Assembly: GCF_020740795.1 (NCBI RefSeq)
Contig: NC_067294.1
Span: 6,572,001 to 6,636,000, forward strand
Reading direction: 5' to 3'
DNA: 64,000 nucleotides
Source of the DNA: Apus apus
Taxonomy: Eukaryota > Chordata > Aves > Apodiformes > Apodidae
The notes under the pieces were generated by a model that was not told the DNA's origin, did not search any database, and saw only the letters and a list, made by a program, of their open reading frames with translations. Below, piece by piece: positions 23,001-35,248 of the stretch. Position 1 is the first letter of the stretch. Each line of letters starts with the position of its first letter. Made by a program: the position numbers and the translations under genes.

Positions 23001-26000
23001 AGGCATTGAATGTTTCATAAAGATGTGATTTACCTAGGAAACATGGTAATAAAAGTACCTGGAATGGGGAAGTAAATGAATCTGACCGTGAAAGTTTAGC
23101 TGAAGTTGGTCATAATGCTGTCTTGTGTTTAGAGATGTCTTGCTGAAGAGTATATCTAGAGCCTTAATTGGAGATTATAATAAGGGACAATGTGGTAAAA
23201 TATCCAAGTGGAAATATCAGAATGGGGATAAGTCAGCCAGAACCAATGGCTGAGCTGTTAATGTCCTTCTGATTTAGATTGATTCTAATCTCAAACATAA
23301 GTCAATGGATTGTGTTCGGTCTTTATGATCAGTTCTGATTACATAAATTATGGCAAATATGAATTAGATTGTAACTAGCACAGCAATAAGATCTATGTTG
23401 CTAGGTAACAAGCTAACATTATTTCAAACAACCCTATCAAGGGGAAGCAACTGAGCTATTGTTCTCTGTTCTTGCTCCTTGTTCTTTAGGCTTGTTGTTA
23501 AGAGCCTTTTAAATGTCTTCACCTTAGTATTTGATTTTCTGGGAGGCACCATTGCATAGTGCTCTGTTTGACAAAGGATTTTGGAGCAGGGGCTATAGGA
23601 GCAGCTGTCTCAGTCCTGTGAAGTGATGCACTTCTGGATGCTGAAATCACTGCAGAGCAGACCTGAACCAGTGAGCTCTGGTGCCATTCATCACAATGCT
23701 TAACTCAGTGCTGCCTTCAATGTTGTTGGTTTTTCTGCTGTCCTTGTGGTATTGGTTTGGAAATGGAATGCTGGCTTTTAATCTGCCCCAGTTTTGGTAA
23801 CTTCATGTGAATCCCAATGACTGCTTCTTCTACTAGACAACATCACCCCTGCATTCTAGAAGCTGGCTGAGGTTAGGGGCAACTTAGAGCCGTCAGTTTC
23901 ACAAAAATGTTGTAGAAATGAGCTTGGTGTGAGGCTCCTGCTCAGTACAGAGCCGTGTCTTGTATGTGACTGGCAAAATGAAAGTGGTCGAGGCCAGAAT
24001 GAGTAGATTGGCAGAGCCATTGGTGAGTTTATCACAGTGCTTCCCTACCTGGCAGTGGACAGCTTAACAAAAAAAGCTCCAGGCTTGCTTGAATTGGTGT
24101 TCTGGGGGTGATCAAGCCGACAAGCAAACCCCACGCAGCCTGTTCCCCACTGAGGACTGTAGAAGGTAGCTTTTAATCAACCTGAAAATAACCTGAACAG
24201 TGCACTGATGCATCATTGCTTTGGAGATATGTCAGGAACACTTTCAATCTTTTCTCTTCCCTGGAACAGCAGGAGAAATGCCACTGAAATAAGCCCTGTA
24301 ATTTCTCCTCTGTAATTATACCTGTCACTACTTCCGATGGAACTGATATAAATAGCCAGTTCTGCCTTCTGTTTGTGTTTGTGCTGTTTTAATACAAAAC
24401 AAAAAGGAGCAAAGTGAACTATCTGCCCCTAGCCCTGATGGTAAGACTAGCCTAAGATGTATAAAATGAAGCATTCATACACTGCTAAGCTGTATTTCTA
24501 AGCTTGACATTATATACATCACATTACTGTTGTAAGTAATCTTGTTTGCTAAGAGAAATTGCCTGTAGGATTTGTCACATGATAAGGTCAGATGATGAAA
24601 CCAAGAGGTGTGTATGTTAATGTATGCTTTTATTTTTATATGCCTGGTGTCTCCTGTTAAATCAACATTTGTCTGGAAACAAGGCAGGTCTGTGCTGCTG
24701 TGAATGCAAATGGCCACGCTTTAGTCAGCAGTCATCTGAAATCCTTACTTAAGCCAAGGGGAATTCACAGCTTTTTCCTGCAGTTGAAGGAGTTGATGCC
24801 TTCCAGTAGAGAAAGGAAACTGCAGTATATTTAAAATTGTTTTCATTTGAATATACCAGGACAAATTTGTTAGCAGTGTTAAATATTACAGCTTGGTTGA
24901 TGTCAGTGGAGCAGCAGGAATTATTGCCAGGTGAAGATCTTAAAAGTTGTTCCAATGACCAAATCATTATGGTTTGCACTGGGGTAAGAGTCCAGTGGCT
25001 TGGCTAATCATTACTGAATCTCAATAGATGCCAGTAGCTTCACTAGGACAGCCAGCTTAGCAGATTGAAGAGCCAGCAAGATCAAAATTCAGTGAGATCC
25101 ATAAACTGCTTCCAACCTCCCCAGTTTCTGTGATGAATACAACATGTACTCTGACCTTGCCTTTAATAAGAAATAAGCACCCATAAAATACATTAATAAA
25201 TACTTTTAAACACCTCTTGTAATTTCAACCCCTGCTCTGTTCCCAAGAGAACAAAAATCCTATGGGGAAAAAATGAATTTATACATTTATGAAGGGTGTT
25301 CAGCTGCAATAATGATGAGTTATCACAACCAGAAGAGACTAGAGGAAAAATACATAAGAAGAGAGGAGTTTTGTTTATTCCAACTACAGAAGTTTTAATA
25401 GTTCTTCAAATCAATTTTTAGAAGTTTCCTAGTTGCTAAAGGGAGCTTTACCACTGACTCCTACCTAGGGAGGGGATAAAGCCAACACAGCAATCCTATC
25501 CATGCAGAATGTGGTCCATGGCTTAGACCACAGGTTTTACTTGGGTCCATGTTATATTGATAAACATAATTTTTATCTTCAGCTTTCCCCAAATTAACCT
25601 AAAAGCTGTGATAATCATTAAACAGCCAAAGAACAGACATTTCTGAGCTTCTTGCACAAGTACGACACAAGGACATTCAAAATCCCCATTCTATTCACAA
25701 CACCCACTTCCATGCTCGAGCGAGCAGTGCTGGTCTCACCCAGCTGTTCTCTTCTCTCTGAAGTGAAGACATCACTCTTCCATTTGGGGCTGAGTTGAAG
25801 ATTGCCAAAATTCAGCTGAGAGATGTAATTAAGTATGAGTTCCTTTTTGTGCATTGCAGTGTTCAGAGCCCCACTGGTGAGGCTGGTGGCTGCTTGCAAA
25901 TGGGAACTCCCCCACCTCAGGAGTAGTCACTTGCACAGTCAGGTCCCACAGTACAACACAATGGACATCATGAACCCCCTAGAACTGCTTCCCTACTTGG

Positions 26001-27289
26001 ATATTCTCAGAAAAAAATAGTGCTAGGGCTCAAAGCTTGATTCGTCTGAACAGCTCAGTATCCCTAAACTCATTACAAGAATCAAGGCAGCATTTGTTAT
26101 GCTATATATAGCAAGAGACAGAAAGAAAACAGGACCATTGTGCAAAGCTTCAATTAGGCCTCTTAGTGAGCTATAGAAGTAAAACTCCTCGAAACAAGAT
26201 TGCATTTGCAATGCAGTGAATCATGAGTGATGCTGTGCCAGGTGTCAAGGAAAAAAAGGAAGATTGAAAGACTTTTACTGTGCTTTGTTCTGAAGCAGTT
26301 AAGTGTTATCATTTTGAAGTAATTGAAACAGCCCCAGTGACTCTTCTGCAGTTTTGTCTAGCAAAACTGTGCATCTCAGAAGCAGATTGTACTGCTGTTG
26401 ATGTAATCTAAGGTGATAAACATGTGCTAATAAGCTTGAAGTTGATTTAAGTTTGGAGAGAATGCTCTAGGAATCCTGCTGCCTTATGTATGTGGGGATG
26501 CAACTGAACTCTGTAGCCAGAAAGGGATATTCCTGGGTGCTGTGTAGTATTAAAATGCTTAACAGTTTGCAAACAGGTAACCTCATCTGCTAAGACATTC
26601 TAAAACATGCTATGCATCAAAGCTTGGGAAAAACTGAAGAAGCTCTGGTGTGTTTGTAGAGCAAAAGCCATTGTAAGTGATGAACAATTACCATATGTGA
26701 ATGTTAACTGTTTTCTGCAAGGATTAATTGGCACAAACATACAAGGAGTGAACATGCCTGCTGCTTTGCTGTGTCTGAGAGCTCTGAACTTGGACCATGA
26801 GGTATATGACACTGCAGTCTTGACTGGATTGAGAAATATAATCCACTTACAGGACAAACTTATGAAACTTTTTTACCAGCTCTGATATATAGTGCCTCTG
26901 AAATGTAGTCAAATTTCTTTTGTAAAATACTGACTTGAAAAGCAGAGCTATATGCATTTTATTACATTGAAGGACTATGGCAAAAGTAGTTCTATAACAA
27001 TGTCCAGTTGTAAATTATTACATACAGTGATTGTAAAGGGTTAAGATCATGCCTACAGGGTAGCTCATTCCAACTGTGGGAGGAAGGAGGTGGTTCCTCA
27101 TGCTGAGAACTGTAGCTGGAGTCTAGGTGACTAACATAGACTAGATGTATAGGGTTAGATGAGAAAAATTTGTGGCTTGTCTGCCATCATGCAGCAGAGC
27201 TGTGATGAAGCAGCAATGTGAACTTGGCCCTTCTGGTCTCTACTGTGCTAGTAGCAAAAATAAGTTCAGAAAAAATGCTGGTCTTTCAC
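20001..27289. other. Intergenic, no gene recognised; holds the longest ORF of the window
   Basis: The 183-codon + strand ORF at 22078-22629 is cysteine- and serine-rich in its middle and hydrophobic at the end (LVLTLLSSALLSTF). It has no family resemblance. A single ORF of this size is near what chance gives in 64 kb read in six frames. The 92-codon ORF at 26607-26885 has balanced composition (VNVNCFLQGLIGTNIQG...) and is likewise unrecognised. No TE seen. Confidence 0.55.
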
Positions 27290-28165
27290 TGGGTAGAAGG
27301 GACAAGCAAAGTCAACCCAATGACTGGAAAAATGCTAATCCTAGAGAATGGTCTACAGTGACCTGAATCCTCTTCCTTATCTGTCAGCCTCATCTCAGTA
27401 CTTGCAAATGTAATTCATTTTGGAATTCAGTTACTTAGTCATGGAAGGCAGAAGGCAATCAGGAACAGGCAACACTGATTTACTAAGGATGATCATGTTT
27501 GACCAACCTGAGATCCTTCTAAGATGAAATGACTGACTGTCAGAACTTTAATTTCACTAAAGTTTTGGACAAATCCTGCAGCATTCTTACTTGTTAGCTG
27601 ACAAAGTGTGAGTTGGACAAACAGGCTGTTCAAGCCAAGAGGTCCAGTTAATATTCAAGCTATAAGTACTGATTAGTGTCTTGAACCTCCAGTTTACAGC
27701 TGCTGCCAAGGAATGTTCCCTGGGGGTCATACTGGAGCCAGTAGTGTTCAACATTTATACCTACAACTCGCAATGGGAGAAGGCACCCTTGAGAAATTTG
27801 TGGACAACACAATGGGATGGCAGGGTCAGTATGTCAAGTGATCAAGATTCAGTTTAGAGGGAATTGGGTAAACTTGAGGACTGAGCCAAGAGAAACATGA
27901 AATTCAACAAGACAATGGAACGGAACTTTTTTCGCTATTGGGAGACTGCAGAGCAAGGGGCCAATGTGTATCACAGCTAAGGATGTGCTAGAGGGTACTG
28001 CAGCACTAGAGCAGTTTACCCAGAGAAGTTGTGAGTTCTTAGTTGCTAGAGCTTTCAAGGGCTTGGCTGCATGCAGGCCACAGTTGATCTAGTGTTGATG
28101 ATGGTCTTGCTTTAGGAGGAGGTTGGCTGCCTTTCAGCCAGCATTTCTCTAACTCTCTGAACAAG
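27290..28165 (+). mobile_element. Old CR1 LINE, RT region through 3' UTR, eroded
   Basis: CR1 landmarks appear in order. CTGTCAGCCTCATCTCAGTA (27382-27401) and ATGTTTGACCAACCTGA (27496-27512) come from the RT domain. ATACTGGAGCCAGTAGTGTT (27729-27748) with CAACATTTATACC follows. GAAATTTGTGGACAACACAA (27793-27812) and GAAATTCAACAAGACAATGG correspond to the RT C-terminal side. CCCAGAGAAGTTGTGAG (28019 onward) and a GGTTGGCTGCC tail are 3' UTR. All frames are broken by indels and stops. This old form resembles CR1 copies of turtles and crocodilians more than young avian CR1. The 5' limit is uncertain. Confidence 0.75.
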
Positions 28166-31100
28166 CAAGGGCAGCCTCTGCTATGTTCCACAGGAGATAA
28201 GACTTCAGGCTTGTGATAATTCTCTCCAACCACAACACTGACAAATTTATGAATTCAGAGAAGTACAACTTCCCGTAATGAGCACCAAGAGGAGCACAAG
28301 GATTCTTGATGGAGCTACTGTTAGTGAAATAACCTTGCCAGTAAGGCAAGAGAGCTGACACGAAACAATTTCTTAAAATGTGAAGAAATTTTAAATAAGT
28401 TTCAGATATTCCTGTAAGTATTAAGTTGTCTTTCAGATAATAATAAGTATTCAATTGGCACAATTAAATTTTTAGCTTTTCCACTATGAAGTGGCCAGAT
28501 CCTTGCACTTCTAAGGTGGATAAAACTCCCCTTTTGGTCTGTAAGAATCTTGCCTAGCCAAGCACTCAGGTTTGCCTATTTAGATCTCTGAAGCCAGGGG
28601 GGGAAAAAAAGCTTGTGCAGTAATGAGATCAAGATTGCTAAAGACAAATCTTCTGGGTGATTGGCTGAAAAAACTTGCATTTAAAAAGGAAAAAAAAATG
28701 AGATAAAAGTATTTTGTTAGCAGCATTTATGAATAATAAACTAGTGAGGCTCTTCTGCCCTCAGGGTGCTATGGAGATGGCTTTGACACCCCGCTATTTG
28801 TCCTTCTCATAATAACTGAATTTTGAAGAGCTGTACTCTTCCAACTTTCCTGAACCCTCATGAACAGGTCTAAGTAGTGGGTGTAGAAGCACTGGAAAAG
28901 ATAAAACATCTCTGGAAAACAGTTTGTTCTTCATTACAAAAGGTATTTCTATTTTAAACTATGAGAGAAAACAAAGAGAACAGAATATATCTCAAGAAAA
29001 ATGACACTAAATAGAAAAGAATCTAAAACTATTAGTGAAGAAGGCTTGAATTTTGTGGTTTTAAATGTTTTGGCACAGTGTGATTTACATTAGTTTTGGT
29101 AGAGCAATATTAAAAACCTTAGGAACTTCTGGGCTGGAAAGTCATAATATTAATGGACTTGTATAAGCCTTTCTCTGTATTCTGTGGTTCCAGTTCTCCT
29201 TAATCTGTTTTTCTTTCTGTATCCTTGATGCGCTTCACTTTATTCCATCAATGTCCCACACATTGAAACTCTGTCATTTTTAAAAATATGTACACTTACA
29301 TGTGGGAATTATTTACCCCATTCCAGGGTTCAGACTTCTTGCAAAACTGTGCAGCAGTGACCAAGTAGTTGACTGACAGAGGAAGTGTTCTGGGTGGCAG
29401 GTCAATTTTGTAGGTGTTAACTGATTGTTTAAATTCTGTTTGGATTATAGTTCCTCATGATGTAATTGTTAGTTGAGTAAGCCAAGTTTGTTCCTGATCT
29501 ATAAATAAAGAGGCAATGAAGGAGACAAATAAGTTTCTATGAAGACAGTGCAGTTGTAAGGAGGGATGAAGGAAAATTGCAGAGAAAGGATGATCCATTC
29601 TTCTGGTATATTTTTAGCACTTCTAACCTTTTTCACAGTGTGCTGCTTGCTTTTCTTGCCAGCAGAAATGCATTCTAGTAATTTCTTAATTTCTCCGTTG
29701 TCTCCTAATAACTTTCTTTAACTGAAATTCAATCTATTTATTAAAGTTGACTGCAATAAAACAAATTGCTTTGTCTTTTTGGAGTGTTAAAGGATTTCTA
29801 TAGTACTTGTATTCCATTAATGCAGCATTTGAGGAATCCAGATGCCTTGCCATGAGTCTTTTCTCTGAATCTATTAATGACTTTAAAAAAACAGAAAATA
29901 ACATAAGAGGGAGTTTCTTTTTGTTCAGAACACTGGGTGTTTAACTTCTGAGAGATTTATGTATCCATTTTCTTTGAACTCAATTTTCAAAATACATGCA
30001 TAACTGATCATCTGGAGAAGGCAATGTGATTAATGATGCAATCAGAGTTACAAATGGTGGGCTCACTGAGCAGCACATCTACTTTTCACAAACTCTTCTG
30101 TTTATTTACAGTTCTCTTTACTGTAATCAGGGAGAAAATTTCTCATGGCCTTTTGAGATCCTTTCTAGCACCTGTCCCTTCATGCATTAAGCTTTCTCTG
30201 TTGCTTCTGGTCTAAATTTCTTTTATGACCCTCTTCAAACATGTCTTCCATTGTTTTTGTTGCTGTGCTCATCTTGGCAGCAAGAGCTGTATTAGTTTTC
30301 ATTTTCTCTGTAAAAGGAGGTGGGGGTTGGTGTGTTAGCTCTTCACTGTCCAAAGAGCTTCACCAAGTTCCCCCACAGTGCTGTTGGAAGGTGGTGAGGA
30401 GGAAAAGAAATAACTGCTTCAGCAATGCTGCTTTTTCCTGTACGGCTGAAAAATTAGGAAAACATCTAGGACCTAATCCAAAAAACCTACTGTGAGCCTT
30501 TCTGCTGACATTCACTAACAGGGAACATGTTCTTCTTGCTGGAATGAATCCACTTTAGACCTTTCATGGGCTCAGAGGTACCACTGAAGTTAGTACCTGT
30601 ATCTCTTGCTATATTGGAAACCTAATAGTCCAAGCAGGTCACAGCTAACTCAATAGCTGTCATGAAACATGGTTATGCCAGGAAAGCTTTACTAGACACA
30701 ATTGAAGCCAGCTATGGAGCTGGCTGTTTGCTTTTCTCACGTGTTCTTCAGACGTGTTCTTGCAGAGTCCAGCTGTTCTTCATGCTGTACAGGACAGCTT
30801 CCAAAAAGGTTTTGAAGGAGGATGTTTGCTGTAGCCCTTGTAGATTTCTTCTAATAAAAAAACCATCAAATTGACTTGTTTTTTCAAACAGTTTGCATGG
30901 ATCTTCATGTGAGTGAACTGCTCTACTTTCCAGTCCTGCCTTCTCCAGCAAGAAATCTTCTGCCTATGCTTTCTTGCATCATCCAAGGTGATCCTTCTCC
31001 TTAACATCAGCAGGAATTCATTTATTCTAGCATCCCAGTCATTTAGTCCTTTGCTTGCAAAGCATCAATTGTAGGGGCACCTTCCAGCCGAAATAATAGA

Positions 31101-32027
31101 TGTGTTGCTACTTGTTTGTTTGTAATTAGGGTAAATTTACATCTCCTGATTTCTCATGCTATCCAGGATCAATAGCTGTTCTGTGGTCTTTGGATTAGCA
31201 TAATAAGTTTTTTTGCAGGCAGGCTTGTTTTAGGGTCTCCGACTGGGTAAATGTGCCTGAAGATCTTTCTGCTGATGAGTTTGTGTTTGCTCAGCTTTTG
31301 AATTTGTGTCTGGAGTAGCAGGTAAGGAACCTTTGTTGATCATATATATCACTGGCATCTCTAGATTATATTTAAGCCAGAGTTTCCCAAAAAATGTGTG
31401 TGTTTCGGAATCCTTTTGAGACATTTACCTGTTGAGCAGCTTCAGAACTGTTATTGCCGTGACAGAACAGTTTTCAACTGGTGATACTACTGCCTCTGGG
31501 CTGGGAGGTCAGGTCTTTTTCTAGTGTTGTTGCCGTAGCACACACCAAGAAGGTCCAGTTAGAGGCTGTTCCTCTATCAAAGATCATGTTCCTGTTACAT
31601 CTAGCTCCCTTCAGCTCATCCTTCTTGACTGGGCAGGTAGAAGTTAATCTCATGGCACCATTCTCATAGGATAGTTTCAATGTCTTGGCCAATATTTCCT
31701 CTCTTAATAGAACCTAGTTGTGACACACAAGATGGAGATAGCATGTCCTGAGTCTGTACTGGCTGCTGCAGTTGCCTCTGCAGCCTTTGCACTACAGGTG
31801 TGTTGTCCTTGGATTTTCTATTTTGGACACAGCAGGGGATCCTTAAGAACAAGAAGTGCTAGGTAAAGCCAAATTCCATGGTACTTTTTCCTGTGAAGGA
31901 CAAAATTATTAACTGTACCACTGACTCTTTTGATATTTTTGATTACACTGCCTGAAAAGAGCAGTCCTCAGAGTCTGCCTTAGACTTCCTTAGATATTTC
32001 AGACAACTCTCAATCTACTGTGAACAT
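28166..32027. other. Intergenic, no gene recognised
   Basis: AT-rich unique sequence. The longest ORF is 104 codons (28149-28463, minus) and unremarkable. No repeat family identified. Confidence 0.6.
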
Positions 32028-32120
32028 TAGTTCCTCATGTCTAAAATGAAGACAATATTTTTCTGTCTCTTAGGGATGATGAGGGAATAAACTCTACTAA
32101 TGCTTATGGCACACACAGAC
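32028..32120 (+). mobile_element. MIR/CORE-SINE-like fossil, 3' half
   Basis: TTCCTCATGTCTAAAATGAA, then GACAATATTTTTCTGTCTCT and TAGGGATGATGAGGGAATAA align with the MIR 3' half (CCTCATCTGTAAAATGGGGATAATA-type, then TAGGGTTGTTGTGAGGATTAAA-type). MIR-type tRNA-derived SINEs predate the amniote radiation, so a faint copy in a bird is plausible. Confidence 0.5.
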
Positions 32121-35100
32121 ATAAATATGAGACTATAAAAGCCTGTTCATAGCTTGACAGAGGTGCAACAAAGCAGAAGACAATAGGTTTACTCAGTGTA
32201 TTGCCAGACAAAATAACTTGTTTGTTTGTTTTAAGAACACCTCCATTGAACATACAAAGCTTCTATTGTTTGTACCACTGACATTAAAAAATAACCCAAA
32301 ACCAAACAAAACCAAAAGCAGCAGCAACTCCTTGGGATGCAGATTGTTTTCAGAGTAGATGGTGTTAGCTTTATTCAAACTTCTTGAGCATGCTTCAAAA
32401 CAAACTTTAAATAAATATTTTAGTTTCATCTGGTTGATTCAACACAAATTAGGCAATTACTTCAGTTGGTCCAAATATGACTTTTCTTCTGTAATTTTCT
32501 AGATTGTTGTGTCATAATTGTGATATTAACCTTGCATTTTAAAGAAGTGACTTGGGGAGTGAGGGGTGTTTTCCTTTAGAACTAAAACCTTTATTTATTT
32601 AAATTTAAATGTTGTATTTTCACAGAGCATCTAGTATTTCTTTTCAAGTAGTCAGTGTAAAGAGCTGTTGGGAGTTGGCAGAAATAAAGCTCCCATCCTG
32701 CTGCATGGAGTGTGAGTGCTGCTGAATGGGAGCGGGCGGCACCCTGGTGTTCTGTCACATTGCAGTAGAAGGGTTCAAGCAGAGGATGTGGTGGGTGCAT
32801 GAAAAAAAAGCCATGTAGGTGGATGAATTAGGTGCACAGGAACAAAAAGTGCCATATGTTGCTCTTCAGAGCAATCATTGGATCACCCTGGATGTGGCAC
32901 TCACTGTGTTCTTCCTCCCCACTTTCACTTAAGATAAGACGCTGTGCTGAAGTGTGAATTGGTTCACATGCAGATTTCTAGATGTTTGCACCCTATAAAG
33001 AGCATGCTGGATCAAGTATTTGTATTCTGCACCATCTCTCCCTTCCAGTATTTGTTTTTCTTGGGTGATCTAATTAAACAGTGTTTGTGCCTTTGAGCCA
33101 GAGATCCCATGCAGTGTGCAGGCACATGGAGGGAAGCGTGTGGTGGAATGCATGGAGGGTGCATGCAGGATTTTGGAAATATCATGAAAGGAACTGCCAG
33201 GCTTTGAGTATTTTTGAAATTCAGACCCACTTGTGGGTGCTAAGTACTTGAGTGTCTGGCCAGGAATTCCTTTGAAAATCTAGCCAGATTTTTGTGTCTG
33301 GGAGTAGGGAGCAAACACTAAATCTGTGGTTTCCAGCTGGGGTGGCAGACCACACCAGTGAGGTGGAGTCCAGGAAAATAAGACATGATGGTCTTGATTC
33401 TTGCAGACACAGGCAGCCAGCCTGCCTCTATCCTGTGTTCTGAAAGCCCAGGAGCTGAGGATTTTGGAGCAGAGAGAGATCTGGATGGGGTTAACCTTAT
33501 GTGCCCACACCTGGCTATGTAGACACATGCTCAAAGTGAAGACAGGATTTTCCTTGAATGTTTTTTCTCTCCTTGAACAAGAGGCTACATAGCATGGTCT
33601 CAATGATGTGGATGAAAGTGCTGGCTGATAAAAAGAAAAGGGTGGTCTTACATGAGTTTATGGAATGGATGATTGTGGCATGTGGGGAGTTTTTCTTGCT
33701 ACTTATAGCAGAAATTGTGGCAGGAGCTGCTAACTCAACCAGAGTACTGTTGTGTAAGAACCTGCCCTCTCCAAACTGGTAGTGATAGCTCTGGACACTT
33801 AAGCAACATGAGCAAAACTGAATCATTGCAGAACTGGGATTATGCATTTTTGGCATGGAAGTTTCAGGCTTTCTTGGCACCCTCTAATGAGTGGGAATGG
33901 GATTTTTTTCTTTCTCAGTAAGCCCATCAGAAAACCATCATGCCGAGTCATATTATACCAGAATGCTGCAATGACAAATTAGAGATTGTTCAGGGGTCAG
34001 AAATGGTAAGTGATGCAGGACAATTTCTATAACATTTTTGTTGCCCTCAGGTTGTATACAGACCAGCACTGTATGACACTAATGCACTGAGGCACACTAG
34101 ATGTGGGTCCCGTTAGCCCAGGAAGGAACAGAATAGAACTAGAACTGACAGAGGAGTATGTTTCCCATCAAGACCAACCAACCATTACTGCGTTATTGCT
34201 GTATTTGATTTTCCTCATTTAAATGTGTGATGGCAGCAGTTTACACCAGAAATCAAAGGTGATTATTTTTCCATAGAATTGTTGAGCAGGGCATAAAGCC
34301 TCCTACTGCTGTCCTGATAAATGTGCTTATTACCATGAAAAACATCACTAAAATTCTGAAGTATATTTTTTTTTCTGTAAACAAGAGGAGTTGAACACAG
34401 AGGAAAAGACCTTTGGTAGTTGCAGTACTTAGGTGGTGTCTGCTGGGATAACACTATTGCAGGGGTTAAATGTTCCAGGTAGGTGTTAGTTTCTGTCCAT
34501 GTATATCCATTATGGTTATACATGTGATAACCACAACCCTCACCATAGTAACTTACTGATAGCTACTAGTGAAGAAAAAAAGAACCTGGTGGAAATGCCC
34601 TGCTTTGACAGCAAAATCTAGGACAAAGCCTGTGTCCATTACTCATGATACTGTGAAAAAATCATGCTAGGACAGCTCCTAGGTGCTTCATTTTATTTAA
34701 TGGCTCTGCTAATTTTCAGATAATGACGAAAGGCTGGGATGGAGTTAAGCCAAAGGTTGGACTGATACAGTACTGGGGAGCCCACAGCCCCTTGGGCAGA
34801 TTCAGTCTGCAATTTTGGATTGTACAGCCAGCAGCAACGTGGATTTGGATTTTTTTCTGCAGGGTTTATTATTGAAAAGTTTTGAAGTGAGTGTTGATAC
34901 AGAGTCCCCCAAGGGTGAAATGAAGGCTTTCCCAGATCTCTACAAGGAAACAGTTGGCTCCCTTCCAAGTCTCAGATAGTGAAGAAACCCTTACCTTGTA
35001 AATCCAGAGTCTTTGCAGCACAGTTTAATCTGAAGGGGAAGAGCAGGAAGACAGCAGCCGCTCATCCAACCTGGTGATACAGCTGCAGAGTGCTCAGACT

Positions 35101-35223
35101 AGGCAAGGTGAATGGGTTTCAGTTCTGCAATGCAGCCATGCATTCCCTCTGCAGAAACCAGCCTGCCTGATTACACAGGCAAAGTGGATTTTACTCCAAG
35201 TCTCAGAGGAAGGATAAAAGCTT
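32121..35223. other. Intergenic, no gene recognised
   Basis: Overlapping ORFs of 107 and 121 codons on the minus strand (33280-33603, 33515-33880) have no recognisable content. A palindromic ATTTAAATTTAAAT lies near 32597. No TE seen. Confidence 0.6.
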
Positions 35224-35248
35224 GGGGGGGGAGGGGGGCGGGGGAGGG
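35224..35248 (+). repeat. Strong G-quadruplex motif
   Basis: Four G-runs of 8, 6, 5 and 3 bases are separated by single bases A, C and A. Single-nucleotide loops give the most stable intramolecular quadruplexes. It stands alone in AT-balanced desert, with no gene nearby in the window. Confidence 0.85.
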
